Positions 47,601 through 59,237 of a DNA stretch of 64,000 nucleotides are shown here, one piece after another. The stretch spans positions 201,432,195 through 201,496,194 of the forward strand of contig CM077664.1 of assembly GCA_039707655.1 (NCBI GenBank), given 5' to 3'. The notes beneath the pieces are model-generated. The model did not search any database, was not told the origin of the DNA, and saw only the letters and a program-made list of their open reading frames with translations. Each line of letters begins with the position of its first letter. Position 1 is the stretch's first letter. A program made the position numbers and the translations under genes. The DNA is from Elymus sibiricus (taxonomy: Eukaryota; Streptophyta; Magnoliopsida; Poales; Poaceae).

Positions 47601-48705
47601 ATGTATCAGCCGAAGTTCTTCAGACGTCAGCAATTGAGCGGCGCGCACCGGGTTGGACTGGGAACGCCTGTGCTTGTATTAAGGGGGCTAGGTCTGCTCC
47701 CGGCCGCCCACGCAACGCACAGGAGTGCAAAGGGCGATGGGCCCAAGACCCCTGAGCACCTAGGTTGTAGACCGGTGTGCTGGCCTCTCTATTGAGCCTA
47801 GGTAGGGCTACGACGTGTCGATCGGCCAAGGCCGGGCATGGACCGAGCAAGTGTGTCCGACCAGAGTTAATCGAGCGTGTTGGGTAAGTTGGCGCACCCC
47901 TGCAGGGAAGTATATCTATTCGAATAGCCGTGTCCACGGTAACAGGACGCTCAGAAAATATCCCGATCTTCTACAACTACTACTGGTTTAATATGAGGCT
48001 CCGGGATCGCTTTCTCACAGGGAGTCGAGGAAGGATCTCTAGGCGTTGCTACTACTTACTTACTACTTTATATTATGCTAATCTGCACTCTTCTAATGCT
48101 GCAAGACGCTGAAGATGCTAGTCTTCGATAGGCTAGGCCCTCTCTCTATTCTGGCATTTCTGCAGTTTAGTCCACTGATACAGCCCCTCTTTGATACCGA
48201 TGCATAAGTAGAATAGTTCTGATGTAAGTCTTGCGAGTACTTTGGATGAGTACTCACGGTTGCTTTGCTCCCCCTTTTTCCCCATACCCGATTGCTGCGA
48301 TCAGATGATGGAGCCCCGGAGCCTGCTGCCCCCGCCGCCGACTACTACTACCCCTCCGGTGGAGAGTACTACTACGTGGAGACTACCGACGACCAGGAGT
48401 AGATAGGAGGCACCCAGGCAGGAGGCCTGTGCCTTTTCGTTCCAGTGTCGTTGTTTTGCCCAGTCTTCTTAAGGCATATCTGTTTAACTTTTATGTCTGT
48501 ACTCAGATATCTGATGCTTCCGCTAATGCTTGTATGACTTGAGCTTATGTATTCGAGCCCTCGAGGCCCCTGGCTTGTAATATAAAGCTTGTATGACTTT
48601 TTTTTGTGTTTAGAGTTGTGTTGTGATATCTTCCCATGAGTCCTTAGGCTTGATCGTGTGCATTTGCGTGTATGATTAGTGCACGATTAAGTCGGGGGCG
48701 TCACA
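44621..48705 (+). repeat. 3' LTR of element A
   Basis: TGTAACACCCC to GGGGGCGTCACA, 4085 bp, followed by the target duplication ACGAC. It has the same internal zoning and a four-unit hairpin array near 47065-47270, with the palindrome CTATTCGAATAG at 47916-47927. Confidence 0.93.
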
Positions 48706-50350
48706 ACGACCGATGTTGACAAGGGAACAAGTGAGGTGTGGGAGGGGAGGATGACCAAGCGACCATATCAGCGGTAGAACCACTGTGACAGATGACCAAA
48801 CGACCATAAACCACCCCAACCAGCCAAAGATGAGCCTCATGTAGGAAGATCCGGTGGATCTAGCAATGCGTGAAAGGGGGCGATGAGAACAATGAGGAAA
48901 CAAGGGGTGACTTGCCCAAAAAATGACCATCGAGGAAAAGGGCTGTGGCGGGAACGATGGGTGGGGGAAGGTGGCCCGCTGGAGACGACGACAGGGGTGG
49001 AGGAGGATTGTGGGAGGAGGAAGGTGGCTCACTAGAGACGGCTACGTGTCACTCGGCACCCACACTCGACTAGGGCTAGAGTTGAAATAACCCAAAAATG
49101 GAGCACTACGGTGATGCCTAGCCATGATGACCCACAAGTATAGGGGATCAATCATAGTCCTTTCGATAAGTAAGAGAGTCAAACCCAGCGAGGAGCAGTA
49201 GGAATTGACAGGTAGTTTTTAACAAGGTTTCACTGCAAGTTTTGTAAGATAGTTTTGATAGATAGTTTGATAGCAAGATAATTTGTAACCAAGTAACATG
49301 TAGCAAAAGTAAATAGGTGCAGCAAGTGGCCCAATCCTTAATTGTGCTAAGGACAAGCCAAAGGTGTTTCTTATAGTGACTAAAATGCTCTTGAGGACAC
49401 ACAGGAATATCACCAAGTTACTTTCACCACGATCCATTGAGTTAATGTTCATTGCCTTGATAAGTATTATGTGGGCGGACCGGAGCTAAGGTACTCTCCT
49501 AACATGAACAGATACCTACTTATGATTATACTCTCCATGCAAGCATCCGCAACTACAAGAGAAGTAATTAAGTTAAATCTTTTTTGACACAGGGTTGATT
49601 TTATTTGCTTAAAATGGAGCATCAAGAAGATACATAACATAGTGAGCACACACCCGACCTCTGCATGACTATGATGCACATAGGCAACACTAACTCACAC
49701 ACACGCGAAACACACATCGACAACTAGCAAAGTCATACAAGACCAAAGCTATGTGTAGGCGAGGAAAAAAAGATTAAGGCCCCCAAAGCGATCAGATTTG
49801 TGATCGACAAATTACAACAATGACCATATCCGCACCAACCATCTCATGACACCACATGGACGACAATGTTCTTCAACAATAATGCCTTCAGGAAGGGAGC
49901 GACACTCAAACGCCGCCGTCACCGGATCAAACCACAAGGTCAGAATCTAGGTTTTCACCCCGAAGAATCAGTCCGAGCATATCCAAGCAATGCCTTCACA
50001 AGGTAACAACATAAGAAAAACATCGTCATTGCCAGGTATAACCACTTGGGTTTAACCTAGGCTTTAACCCCGGAGCTCGAGACCGGGTGCTTGAGTAGCA
50101 CCACCATCGAAGTCACTCATGTGTTGTCACCACCACTTTTCCGCGATTCTAGCAGCTACATGTGATGCGACCACCGCCACTGCACAACCATCCCTCTGCG
50201 TTAAGCTGTCGTCCATAATTTGTATCTCACCACAGAAGTCAACACCGGATCAGGAGAGATGACCCCTCCCAGTGACCTTTTGATGACCACCACCATCGTG
50301 GAGCCGTAGGAGTCGTTGCGGTACAATTTGTAGTCACCACCAGCCTGTTG

Positions 50351-51038
50351 GAGTTTACTTTGGTTTTCAGTAACTTAATACCCTAGATGACCTTGGTTAA
50401 GGATAAAATGATGGGGTTTAATCATATTATTTGAGTTTACTTTGTCTACATCATGTCATCTTGCTTAAGGCGTTACTCTGTTTTTAGTAACTTAATACCC
50501 TAGATGCATGCTGGATAGCGGTCGATGGGTGGAGTAATAGTAGTAGATGCAGGCAGGAGTCGGTCTACTTGTCTGGGACGTGATGCCTATATACATGATC
50601 ATTGCCTTGAATATCGTCATAACTATGCGCTTTTCTATCAATTGCCCAACAGTAATTTGTTTACCCACCGTATGCTATGCATTCGAGAGAGAAGCCTCTA
50701 GTGAAAACTATGGCCCCCGGGTCTACTTTTATCATATATAAAATCCAAAAATACCTTGCTGCAATTTTATTTACTTTATTTTATTTTTCAATTTATTTAT
50801 CTATCTATCACTATCAGAATTAATCCTTGCAAGTAACCTCCAAGGGGATTGACAACCCTCTTGTTTGCGTTGGGTGCAAGTATTTGCTTTTGTGTGTGTA
50901 GGTGCTACTAACGAGGTTCTGTGTGGTTCTCCTACTGGATTGATAACCTTGGTTCTTAACTGAGGGAAATATTTATCTCTACTGTACTGCATCATCCTCT
51001 CCTCTTCGGGGAAATCCCAATGCAGTTCACAAGTAGCA
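50351..51038 (+). repeat. Truncated 5' LTR of L with scrambled edge
   Basis: It matches the 3' LTR from about 57040 onward and ends CACAAGTAGCA. The first ~37 bases (50351-50387) are a copy of two non-adjacent parts of the same LTR (GAGTTTACTTTG joined to GTTTTCAGTAACTTAATACC), out of order. Confidence 0.8.
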
Positions 51039-51049
51039 GGAAGAATTTC

Positions 51050-51067
51050 TGGCGCCGTTGCCGGGGA
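51050..51067 (+). other. Primer-binding site of element L
   Basis: TGGCGCCGTTGCCGGGGA lies 11 bp after the LTR, the same site as in D1. Confidence 0.88.
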
Positions 51068-51241
51068 GACGTCACCAAAACCTATCAAGTACCTTCACAT
51101 AAACTATCATCTACTTGCTCTTATTTTCATTTGCCTTTTTATTTGCATTTGCCTCTCGTTTTCATCTCCCCCACTTCTAAAACAATTTAAACACAAAAAT
51201 ATTTTCGTTTGCTTGTTTGCTAGTTTGCCTGCTTTGTCGCT

Positions 51242-52362
51242 ATGTCTCAAGAAAACACCAAATTGTGTGACTTCTCCAATACTAATAATAATGATTTTAT
51301 TAGTACTCCAATTGCTCCCCCTGCCACTAGTGCGGAGTCGTGTGATATTAATGCTGCTTTGCTAAATCTTGTTATGAAAGAACAATTTTCTGGTAGTCCT
51401 AATGAAGATGCTACATCCCATCTTAATACTTTCGTTGAAGTTTGCGATATGCAAAAGAAGAAAGATGTGGATAATGATATTGTCAAACTGAAATTATTTT
51501 CATTCTCACTACGAGATCGTGCTAAAACTTGGTTTTCATCCTTGCCGCGAAATAGTATTGATTCTTGGGATAAGTGTAAGGATGCTTTTATTGCCAAATA
51601 TTTTCCTCCCGCTAAGATTATTTCTCTAAGAAATCAAATAATGAATTTTAAGCAACTTGAGCATGAACATGTTGCACAATCTTGGGAGAGAATGAAATTA
51701 ATGATTAGAAATTGCCCAACTCATGGTTTAAGCTTATGGATGATCATACAAAAAATTTATGCGGGACTAAACTTTGTTTCTAGAAATCTTCTAGACTCTG
51801 CCGCAGGTGGTACTTTTATGGAAATTACATTGGGAGAAGCTACAAAACTCCTTGATAATATTATGACAAATTATTCTCAATGGCACACTGAAAGAACTCC
51901 AACTGGTAAGAAGGTAAATTCTGTCGAAGAAATTAATACTTTGAGTGATAAGATGGAGATGCTCTTATGAAAATGGTTGCTAGTAAAAGTGCTCATGTTG
52001 ATCCTAATGATGTGCCATTGTCTACTTTGATTGAGCAAAATAATGATTCTATTGATGTGAATTTTATCTCTAAAAATAATTTCAACAACAATGCTTATAG
52101 GGGTAATTTCAATCCTAGACCATTTCCCATAAACTCCTCTAATAATTATGGTAATTCCTATGGTAATTCATATAATAATAATAATAGGATACCCTCTGAT
52201 CTTGAAAGTAATATTAAAGAATTTATTAATTCTCAAAAGATTTTCAATGCTATGGTAGAAGAAAAATTGAATAAAGTTGATGACATGGCTAGGAACATGG
52301 TAGAATTGCTCATGATGTGGATACTCTCAAAATTAAAATTTTGCCACCCAAGCATGATATAA
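51242..52362 (+). pseudogene. gag of element L (frameshifted)
   Basis: The first frame (51242-51970, 242 codons) starts MSQENTKLCDFSNTNNNDF and has a capsid-like region: EDATSHLNTFVEVCDM, KLKLFSFSLRDRAKTWFSSL, FIAKYFPPAKIISLRNQIMN. It ends in a stop at 51968-51970. An overlapping frame (51967-52362) continues with an Asn/Gly/Tyr-rich stretch (GNSYGNSYNNNN). A further frameshift near 52310 leads to the next segment. Gag would package the element RNA. At least two frame changes make this copy inactive. Confidence 0.85.
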
Positions 52363-53329
52363 ATGAGTCTATTAAAGCTATCTATGTCTCCATTAATGAA
52401 AGTAAAGAAAGAACCGCTAGGTTGAGAGCTAAGCGAGAATTCTTAGAAAAAGCTATTCCACCCGGTTTCTATCGTAGTAATGATGAAGATATTAAAATGA
52501 TTGGTGTCTCACCTATTGAATCTTTATTTAGTAATATAAAACTTGATGAAAAAGGGACTGAAGATGAGTCAACTTTATCTAGAAGGCGTCCCAATTATTT
52601 GGAGGGTGATGATTCTAATGATAAAAATGATAAAAGTGGGTTTGGAGAGGTCAAAACTTTAAATAGTGATGTGCCCACTACTTTGGATTACAAGGACTTT
52701 AATTATGATAGTTGCTCTTTAGTTGAATGTATTTCCTTGTTGCAATTCATGATTAATTCACCTAATGCCTATGAACAAAATAAAGATTTTACTAAACATA
52801 TTGTAGAAGCCATGATAAAAGCTCATGAAGAAAAGCTTGAGTTGGAAGTTTCAATACCTAGAAAATTACATGATGAATGGGAACCTACTATGAAAGTTAA
52901 AATTAAAGATTATGAATGTAATGCTTTGTGTGATCTAGGTGCTAGCGTCTCTACTATACCAAAATATTTATGTGATGTTCTAGGTCTCACCGATATGGAT
53001 GCTTGTTCCCTTAACTTACATCTTGCGGATTCCACTATTAAAAAACATTGGGTAGAATAAATGATGTGCTCATTCTTGCTAATAGGAATTATGTACCCGT
53101 GGATTTTATTGTGCTTGATATTGAATGCAATCCATCTTGTCCTATAATACTTGGTAGGCCTTTCCTACGAACCATAGGTGCTATAATTGATATGAAAGAA
53201 GGTAATATAAGATTTCAGTTTCCACTAAAGAAAGGGATGGAACACTTCCCTAGGAAGAGAATTAAGCCACCATATGAATCTATTATGAGGGCCACCTATG
53301 GAATTAATTTGAAGGGTGATAATACTTGA
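52317..53329 (+). pseudogene. gag C-terminus and protease of element L
   Basis: Frame 52317-53060 encodes a charged linker and then a retropepsin core, CNALCDLGASVSTIPKYL, close to D1's CDIGASVSTIP. A TAA at 53058-53060 breaks it. The overlapping frame 53048-53329 completes the protease with CPIILGRPFLRTIGAIIDM. The sequence after 53329 has no reverse transcriptase, RNase H or integrase, so the coding region ends at the protease. Confidence 0.85.
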
Positions 53330-56104
53330 AACAATGCATTATGCCTACCTAGGGGCATAAAACAATAGCGCTTGTTGGGAGGTAACCCAATATTTATCTT
53401 TATTGCAATTTTTATTTTTCTTGTGTCACACAATTTTAGATCCTGTTATGATTGTGTTTTTATCTTTTAATTAGTGTTTGTGCCAAGTAATGCCTTTGGG
53501 ATGATTTGGATGATATTATAATTGATGCTGTTTGAAAACAGAAAGTTTTGCGCCTAGTGCTGGATTTTTGGTTTTGTACTGGAGCATCAGAAAAATCTAA
53601 TTTTTTACATAGTATTGGTATATGAATTTTTTACGTTGTCCTAATTTTTACGAATTTGTGGAGTTATAGAAGTATGGTTTTTAAATAGATCTTTACATAC
53701 TGTTCTGTTTTAGACAGATTCTATTTTTGTTGCATAGTTTGCTTATTTTGATGAATCTATGGATCGTATCGGGGGGTATGAGTCATGGAGAAGTTGGAGT
53801 ACAGTAGAATTATGCCAATATTAAATATGAATCAATTTACAACAGTACCTAAAGTTTAAGATTTATTTGTTATACTAACGGATCTCACGAGGTTTCTGTT
53901 GAGTTTTGTGTGCTGAAGTTTTCAAGTTTTGGGTGAGACCACGATGGATGAAGGAATAGGGAGCAGCAAGACCCTAAGCTTGGGGATGCCCAAGGCACCC
54001 CAAGGTAATATTCAAGGAAGACCCAAGCATCTAAGCTTGGGGATGCCCCGGATGGCATCCCCTCTTTCGTCTACAATCTATCGGTATATCACTTGGAGCT
54101 ATATTTTTATTCATCACATGATATGTGTTTTACTTGGAGCGTCTCATGCTATAGTTTTCTTTTCTTTGTTTGCTTTTTAGTTTGCCACAATCATCTTTGT
54201 TGAACACACATTTTTTAGAGGGACACACATTATTCGTGATTTGTTAGAATACTCTATGTGCTTCACTTATATCTTTTGAGCTAGGCGATTGCTCTAGTGC
54301 TTCACTTATATCTTTTAGAGCACGGCGGTGGTTATATTTTAAAGAAATAGTAGTGCTCTCATGCTTCACTTATATCTTTTTGAGAGTCTAATGATTAGCA
54401 ATGGTAATATGCACGGGTTATGAATTTGGTCCTAATATGATAGGTATTCAAGAGGGATATAATAAAAACTTTCATGTAGATCACTGAATATGATAAGTTT
54501 GATTTCTTGCAATAGTTTTGCGATATTTAGATGGTAATATGTGGAAGGTACTAGTAGATAATTGTGGTTTAGTAAGAATATTGGTGTTAAGGTTTGTGAT
54601 TCCCGAAGCATGCACGTATGGTTTGTCGTTATGCTAAGAAGTTGGAGCATGATTTATTCTTGATTGTCTTCCTTTACGTGGCGATTGGGGGCGCGCGATG
54701 GTTAACTCCTACCAACCTCCCCCCTAGGGGCATGCGTAGTAGTACTTTGCTTCGAGGGCTAATAAACTTTTGCAATTAGTATGTGAGTTCTTTATGACTA
54801 TTGTGAGTCCATGGATTATACGCACTCTCACCTTTCCGCAATTTGCTAGCTCTTCGGTACTGTGCATTGCCCTTTCTCACCTCGAGAGTCGGTGCAAACT
54901 TCGCCGGTGCATCCAAATCCCGTGATATGATACACTCTATCACACATAAGCTCTTTATATCTTCCTAAAAACAGCCATCATACCTACCTATTATGGCATT
55001 TCCATAGCCATTCCGAGATATATTGCCATGCAATTTCCACCGTTCCGTTTATATGACACACATCATCATTGTCATATTGCTTTGCATGATCATATAGCTG
55101 ACATAGTATATGTGGCTCAGCCACCGTTCATCATTTTCATACATGTTACGTTAGCATCATTGCACATCCTGGTACACTGCCAGAGGCATTCATATAGGGT
55201 CATATTTGTTCTAGTATCGAGTTGTAATTTTGAGTTGTAAGTAAATAGAAGTGTGATGATCATCATTATTAGATCATTGTCCCAGTGAGGAAAAAAAAGG
55301 CCAAAAAGAGCCCAGCGAAAAAAAGAGAGAAAAAGAGAGAAGGGGTAGTGTTACTATCTTTTTCCATACTTGTGCTTCAAAGTAGCACCATGTTTTTCAT
55401 ATAGAGAGTCTCCTATGTTGTCACTTTCATATACTAGTGGGATTTTTTCATTATAGAACTTGGCTTGTATATTCCGATGATGGGCTTCCTTAAATGCCCG
55501 AGGTCTTCATGAGCAAGCAAGTTGGATGCACACCCACTTAGTTTTTATTTTGAGCTTTCATACACTTATAGCTCCTAGTGCATCCGTTGCATGGCAATCC
55601 CTACTCCTTGCATTGACATCAATTGATGGGCATCTCCATAGCCCGTTGATTAGCCTCGTCGATGTGAGACTATCTTCCTTTTTTACTTCCCCTTATTAAT
55701 CTCTATCATCATTCTATTCCACCCATAGTGCTATATCCATGGATTGCGCTCATGTATTGCGTGGGGGTTGAAAAAGCTGAAGCGTGTTAAAAAGTATGAA
55801 CCAATTGCTTGATTGTCTTCGGAGTTGTGCATGATAAATACTTTATGTTAAGAAGATGGAGCATGATAGGATTATATGATTTTGTAGGGATAACTTTCTT
55901 TAGCATTTTTATTTTGAAAGACATGATTGTTTGTTAGTATGCCTGAGTATTGATGTCTTTATATCAAATTATAGACTATTGCTTCGAATCATTCGGATCT
56001 TAATATTCATAACATAGAAGAGATTACATGATGAACGTGTTAGGTAGCATTCCACATCAAAAATTCTGTTTTTGTCATTTACCTACTCAAGGACGAGCAG
56101 GAAT
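53330..56104 (+). other. Long non-coding 3' region of element L
   Basis: About 2.8 kb replaces pol. No coding motifs are found. It holds two internal copies of the polypurine-tract motif (53975 and 54032), a hairpin GGGGATGCC/GGCATCCCC at about 54039-54062, and three copies of GCTTCACTTATATCTTTT between 54260 and 54381. Confidence 0.7.
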
Positions 56105-56120
56105 TAAGCTTGGGGATGCT
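56105..56120 (+). other. Polypurine tract of element L
   Basis: TAAGCTTGGGGATGCT sits directly before the 3' LTR. It is repeated with changed flanks at 53975-53990 and 54032-54047. Confidence 0.7.
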
Positions 56121-57680
56121 TGATACGTCTCCAACGTATCTATAATTTTTGATTGTTCCATGCTATTATAGTATCAATCTTGGATGTTTTATATGCAATT
56201 ATATATCATTTTTTGAGACTAACAGATTAACCTAGTGCCCAGTGCCAGTTGTTGTTTTTTTTTGCCTGTTTTTGGCTTTTCAGAAAATCAATATCAAATA
56301 GAGTCCAAACGGTGAAAAAAATTTGGATTAATTTTTTCTGGACCAGAAGGGACCCTCGAAGGTTCGGGAGAAGACCTGAAGAGCCACGAGGGAGCGACAA
56401 GCTCGGGAAGCGCGCCCAGGGGGGGTAGGTGCGCCCCCCAGGCTTGTGGGCCCCTCGTGGCACCTCTTGACCTAATTACAAGTCTATAAATTCTTAAATA
56501 TTCCCCATATACCAGATAGCAACCTCGAATAACTTTTCCGCCGCCGCAAGCCTCTGTTCTTCCGTGATCCCATCTGGAGGCCTTCTCCGGTAATCTGCCA
56601 GAGGGGGAATCGATCACGGAGGGCTTCTACATCAACCTTGCTGCCCTTCCGATGATGTGTGAGTAGTTTACCACAGACCTACGGGTCCATAGCTAGTAGC
56701 TAGATGGCTTCTTCTCTCTCTTTGATCTTTAATACAATGTTCTCCTCGATCTCTTTGGAGTTCTATCCGATGTAATCTTCTTTTGCGGTGTGTTTGTTGG
56801 GATTCGATGAATTGTGGGTTTATGATCAGATTATTCATGAGAAATATTTGAGTCTTTTCTGAACTTATTTATGCATGATTGTTATAGCTTTGTATTTCTC
56901 TCCGATCTATCCGGTTGGTTTGGCCAATTAGATTGATTTATCTTGCAATGAGAGTGGTGCTTTGTGATGGGTTCAATCTTGCGGTGTTATATATCCTAGT
57001 GACAGAAAGGGACAAGACATGTATCTGTATTGTTGCCATTAAGGATAAAATGATGGGGTTTAATCATATTATTTGAGTTTACTTTGTCTACATCATGTCA
57101 TCTTACTTAAGGTGTTACTCTGTTTTCAGTAACTTAATACCCTAGATGCATGTTGGATAGCAGTCGATGGGTGGAGTAATAGTAGTAGATGCAAGCAGGA
57201 GTCGGTCTACTTGTCTTGGACGTGATGCCTATATACATGATCATTGCCTTGAATATCGTCATAACTATGCGCTTTTCTATCAATTGCCCAACAGTAATTT
57301 GTTTACCCACCGTATGCTATGCGTTCGAGAGAGAAGCCTCTAGTGAAAACTATGGCCCCCGGGTCTACTTTTATCATATATAAAATCCAAAAATACCTTG
57401 CTGCAATTTTATTTACTTTATTTTATTTTGCAATTTATTTATCTATCTATCACTATCAGAATTAATCCTTGCAAGTAACCGCCAAGGGGATTGACAACCC
57501 TCTTGTTTGCGTTGGGTGCAAGTATTTGCTTTTGTGTGTGTAGGTGCTGCTAACGAGGTTCTGTGTGGTTCTCCTACTGGATTGATAACCTTGGTTCTTA
57601 ACTGAGGGAAATATTTATCTCTACTGTACTGCATCATCCTCTCCTCTTCGGGGAAATCCCAACGCAGTTCACAAGTAGCA
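56121..57680 (+). repeat. 3' LTR of element L
   Basis: TGATACGTCTCCAACGTATC to TTCACAAGTAGCA, 1560 bp. It has a long GC-rich inverted repeat (about 56390-56462) followed by TCTATAAATTC near 56483, a TATA-type box. It is homologous to G and G2. Confidence 0.9.
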
Positions 57681-58941
57681 GATGGCTGGCTGGGGAGTTT
57701 TTGGTGTGGCAGCGCGGGCGCCTCCGAAGTCGCCAGGGGCGACCCGGGAGGCTTGTTAGGTCCAGATAAATCTAACCATAGCATTAAACAATTGGATCCA
57801 AAACAGCCCATTACGGGATAATCTATAAACTAGGGTTTGGTTTTCAATCACTCTCGCAACCCATCATCTACAAACTAATTCCATAATGCTTTCCCCTATG
57901 CCCAAAGATGGTGAAGTATCATGTAGTTGACGTTCACATAACACCACTAGAGGAAGAACAACACAACATATTATGAAAACATTGAATGGGAATCAACTTC
58001 ACATGATTACTAGTAACAATACTTCTCCCATGCCCTCAAGAACTAATGGAACTACTCACAACTCATCATATTGATCATGATAAGTGGGTATAAATATATG
58101 ATTAACAATCTGAACACAACAATCTTCCATCAATAAAACCAATAAGCATCAACTACAAGATGTAATCAACACCTACAAGCACTCCCAGGCACCAATCTGA
58201 GGTTTGATACAAAATTGATACAAGAGAAGAACTAGGGTTTGGAGATGAGATGGTGCTAGTGAAGATGTTGATGAAGATGATGATCTCCACGATGAACGGA
58301 GTGTTGGTGATGATGAAGGCTTCGATTTCCCCTCTCGGAGGGAAGTTTCCCCAGCGAAATCACTCTGCTGGAGATCAAAAGTGGTCCGCCCAAGTTTCGC
58401 GTCGCAGAGGCGGTGGAAAGTCATGAGGATTTTCTGTGGTTTTTTCTAGGGAAAATGTGATTTTATAGCCAAAGGACGTCGGGAGAGGAGCCTCGGGGGC
58501 CCCACACAGCCAAGTGGCGCGCCCCAGGGGGCGCCACCAGGGCGTGTGGGCCCATGGTGGATCTCCTCTGGTCCATTTTTGCTCCATAATTCTTCATATA
58601 TTCTAAAATAATTCTCCAAAAATCCATGATGCATTTTGAGCTCCGGAGAATTGCTTTCTCTTCTATTGCATTTTCAGGTCAGAATTACAACTGTCCGGCA
58701 ATCCCCCTCTCTTTGTATTCCTTGCATTTTAAGAGAGAAAAGGAATTATAATTGCATCAAAGTGTGAAATATATCATTGAAATAGGATAAATTATAGTAG
58801 GAAATAATGATGCAAAATGGAAGTATTTGGCCGCTACTATCCTTAGTGGCCACAAGGCTTCACCGGCGGCGAGGTGGGGAAAATCGGTGGTGGCAGCTAG
58901 GGTTACACACTGAGGTAGGAAGAAGGGAAGGGGTATGTTCG

Positions 58942-58956
58942 TGCAGGAATCATTTT
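58942..58956 (+). repeat. Right target-site duplication of element K
   Basis: TGCAGGAATCATTTT, identical to 15058-15072. Confidence 0.75.
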
Positions 58957-59237
58957 ATTATTAGGTTCAATCAAAACCAAAGAAAACTCTAGCACACATC
59001 ACCCTCAGTTACAAAAGAGAGAGAAATAAAAAAAATCTTTAGTTGAATATATATGGAACAAACGGTTTCTGTTGTATGAGTAAAAAGGAAGAGCATTCCC
59101 TCTGATATCCTTTAATTTACTAAGCTCCCTAAGGGTTGAAGCTCTCACAATCAATTAAGGTGTAAGATTTGAGATTTTGCCCCACGATTTTGACTTGGTC
59201 ATCGTATAGATGGGTCCCTTTGGTCAATGCATGGGAT
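58957..59237. other. Low-copy intergenic sequence
   Basis: AT-rich sequence with no recognised gene, repeat or motif. Confidence 0.4.

Larger units (their letters stand above)
20400..48705 (+). mobile_element. Complete chromovirus-like Ty3/gypsy element A, interrupted by element B
   Basis: A has two LTRs of about 4.1 kb, a primer-binding site, ORF0, gag-protease-RT-RNase H-integrase-chromodomain and a polypurine tract. It is flanked by the perfect duplication ACGAC (20395-20399 and 48706-48710). Without B it is about 14 kb. In the first ~400 bp of the LTRs I count about 12 differences by eye. RT, integrase and chromodomain-like motifs suggest the Tekay/Del lineage. A carries stops and a mutated RNase H, so it is not autonomous now. 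Confidence 0.93.
50351..57680 (+). mobile_element. Non-autonomous Athila-like (Sabrina-type) element L
   Basis: L has a truncated 5' LTR, primer-binding site, gag, protease, a long non-coding stretch with no reverse transcriptase or integrase, a polypurine tract and a complete 3' LTR. It must have relied on enzymes from another element. The 5' LTR lacks its first half. The family matches solo LTRs G and G2. Confidence 0.85.
49580..57763 (-). mobile_element. LINE fragment N, interrupted by element L
   Basis: On the minus strand N ends in a short A-run (TTTTTTGACACAGGG on the plus strand at 49580), typical of grass LINE tails. N's pieces are 49580-50350 and 57681-57763. The flanks AGTTAAATCT and AGATAAATCT form a ~10-bp target duplication with one mismatch. 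No reverse transcriptase motif survives; the 771-bp piece is UTR-like or degenerate. It is interrupted by L. Confidence 0.65.
49125..58828 (-). mobile_element. Solo LTR D2 of the D family, interrupted by LINE N
   Basis: Pieces 49125-49579 and 57764-58828 align to the D-family LTR: TGATGACCCACAAGTATAGG at the left and GCAAAATGGAAGTATTT at the right, where the usual TATCA terminus is mutated. No internal domain or second LTR is present, so it is a solo LTR. No clear 5-bp duplication is readable. It contains a GC-rich inverted repeat near 58515-58545. Confidence 0.8.
15073..58941 (-). mobile_element. Retroposed (LINE-like) element K, split by three nested stacks
   Basis: K's own DNA is in four pieces: 15073-15343, 19884-20399, 48706-49124 and 58829-58941, about 1.3 kb. 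They share a style on the minus strand: Pro/Ser codon-rich near the right end and GT-rich, UTR-like towards the left, ending in a run of A next to the left duplication. That orientation, the A-run and the 15-bp duplication suggest a 5'-truncated non-LTR retroposon. No reverse transcriptase or endonuclease motif remains, so the class is inferred. Insertions within it are J at 15344, A at 20400 and D2 at 49125. Confidence 0.6.
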
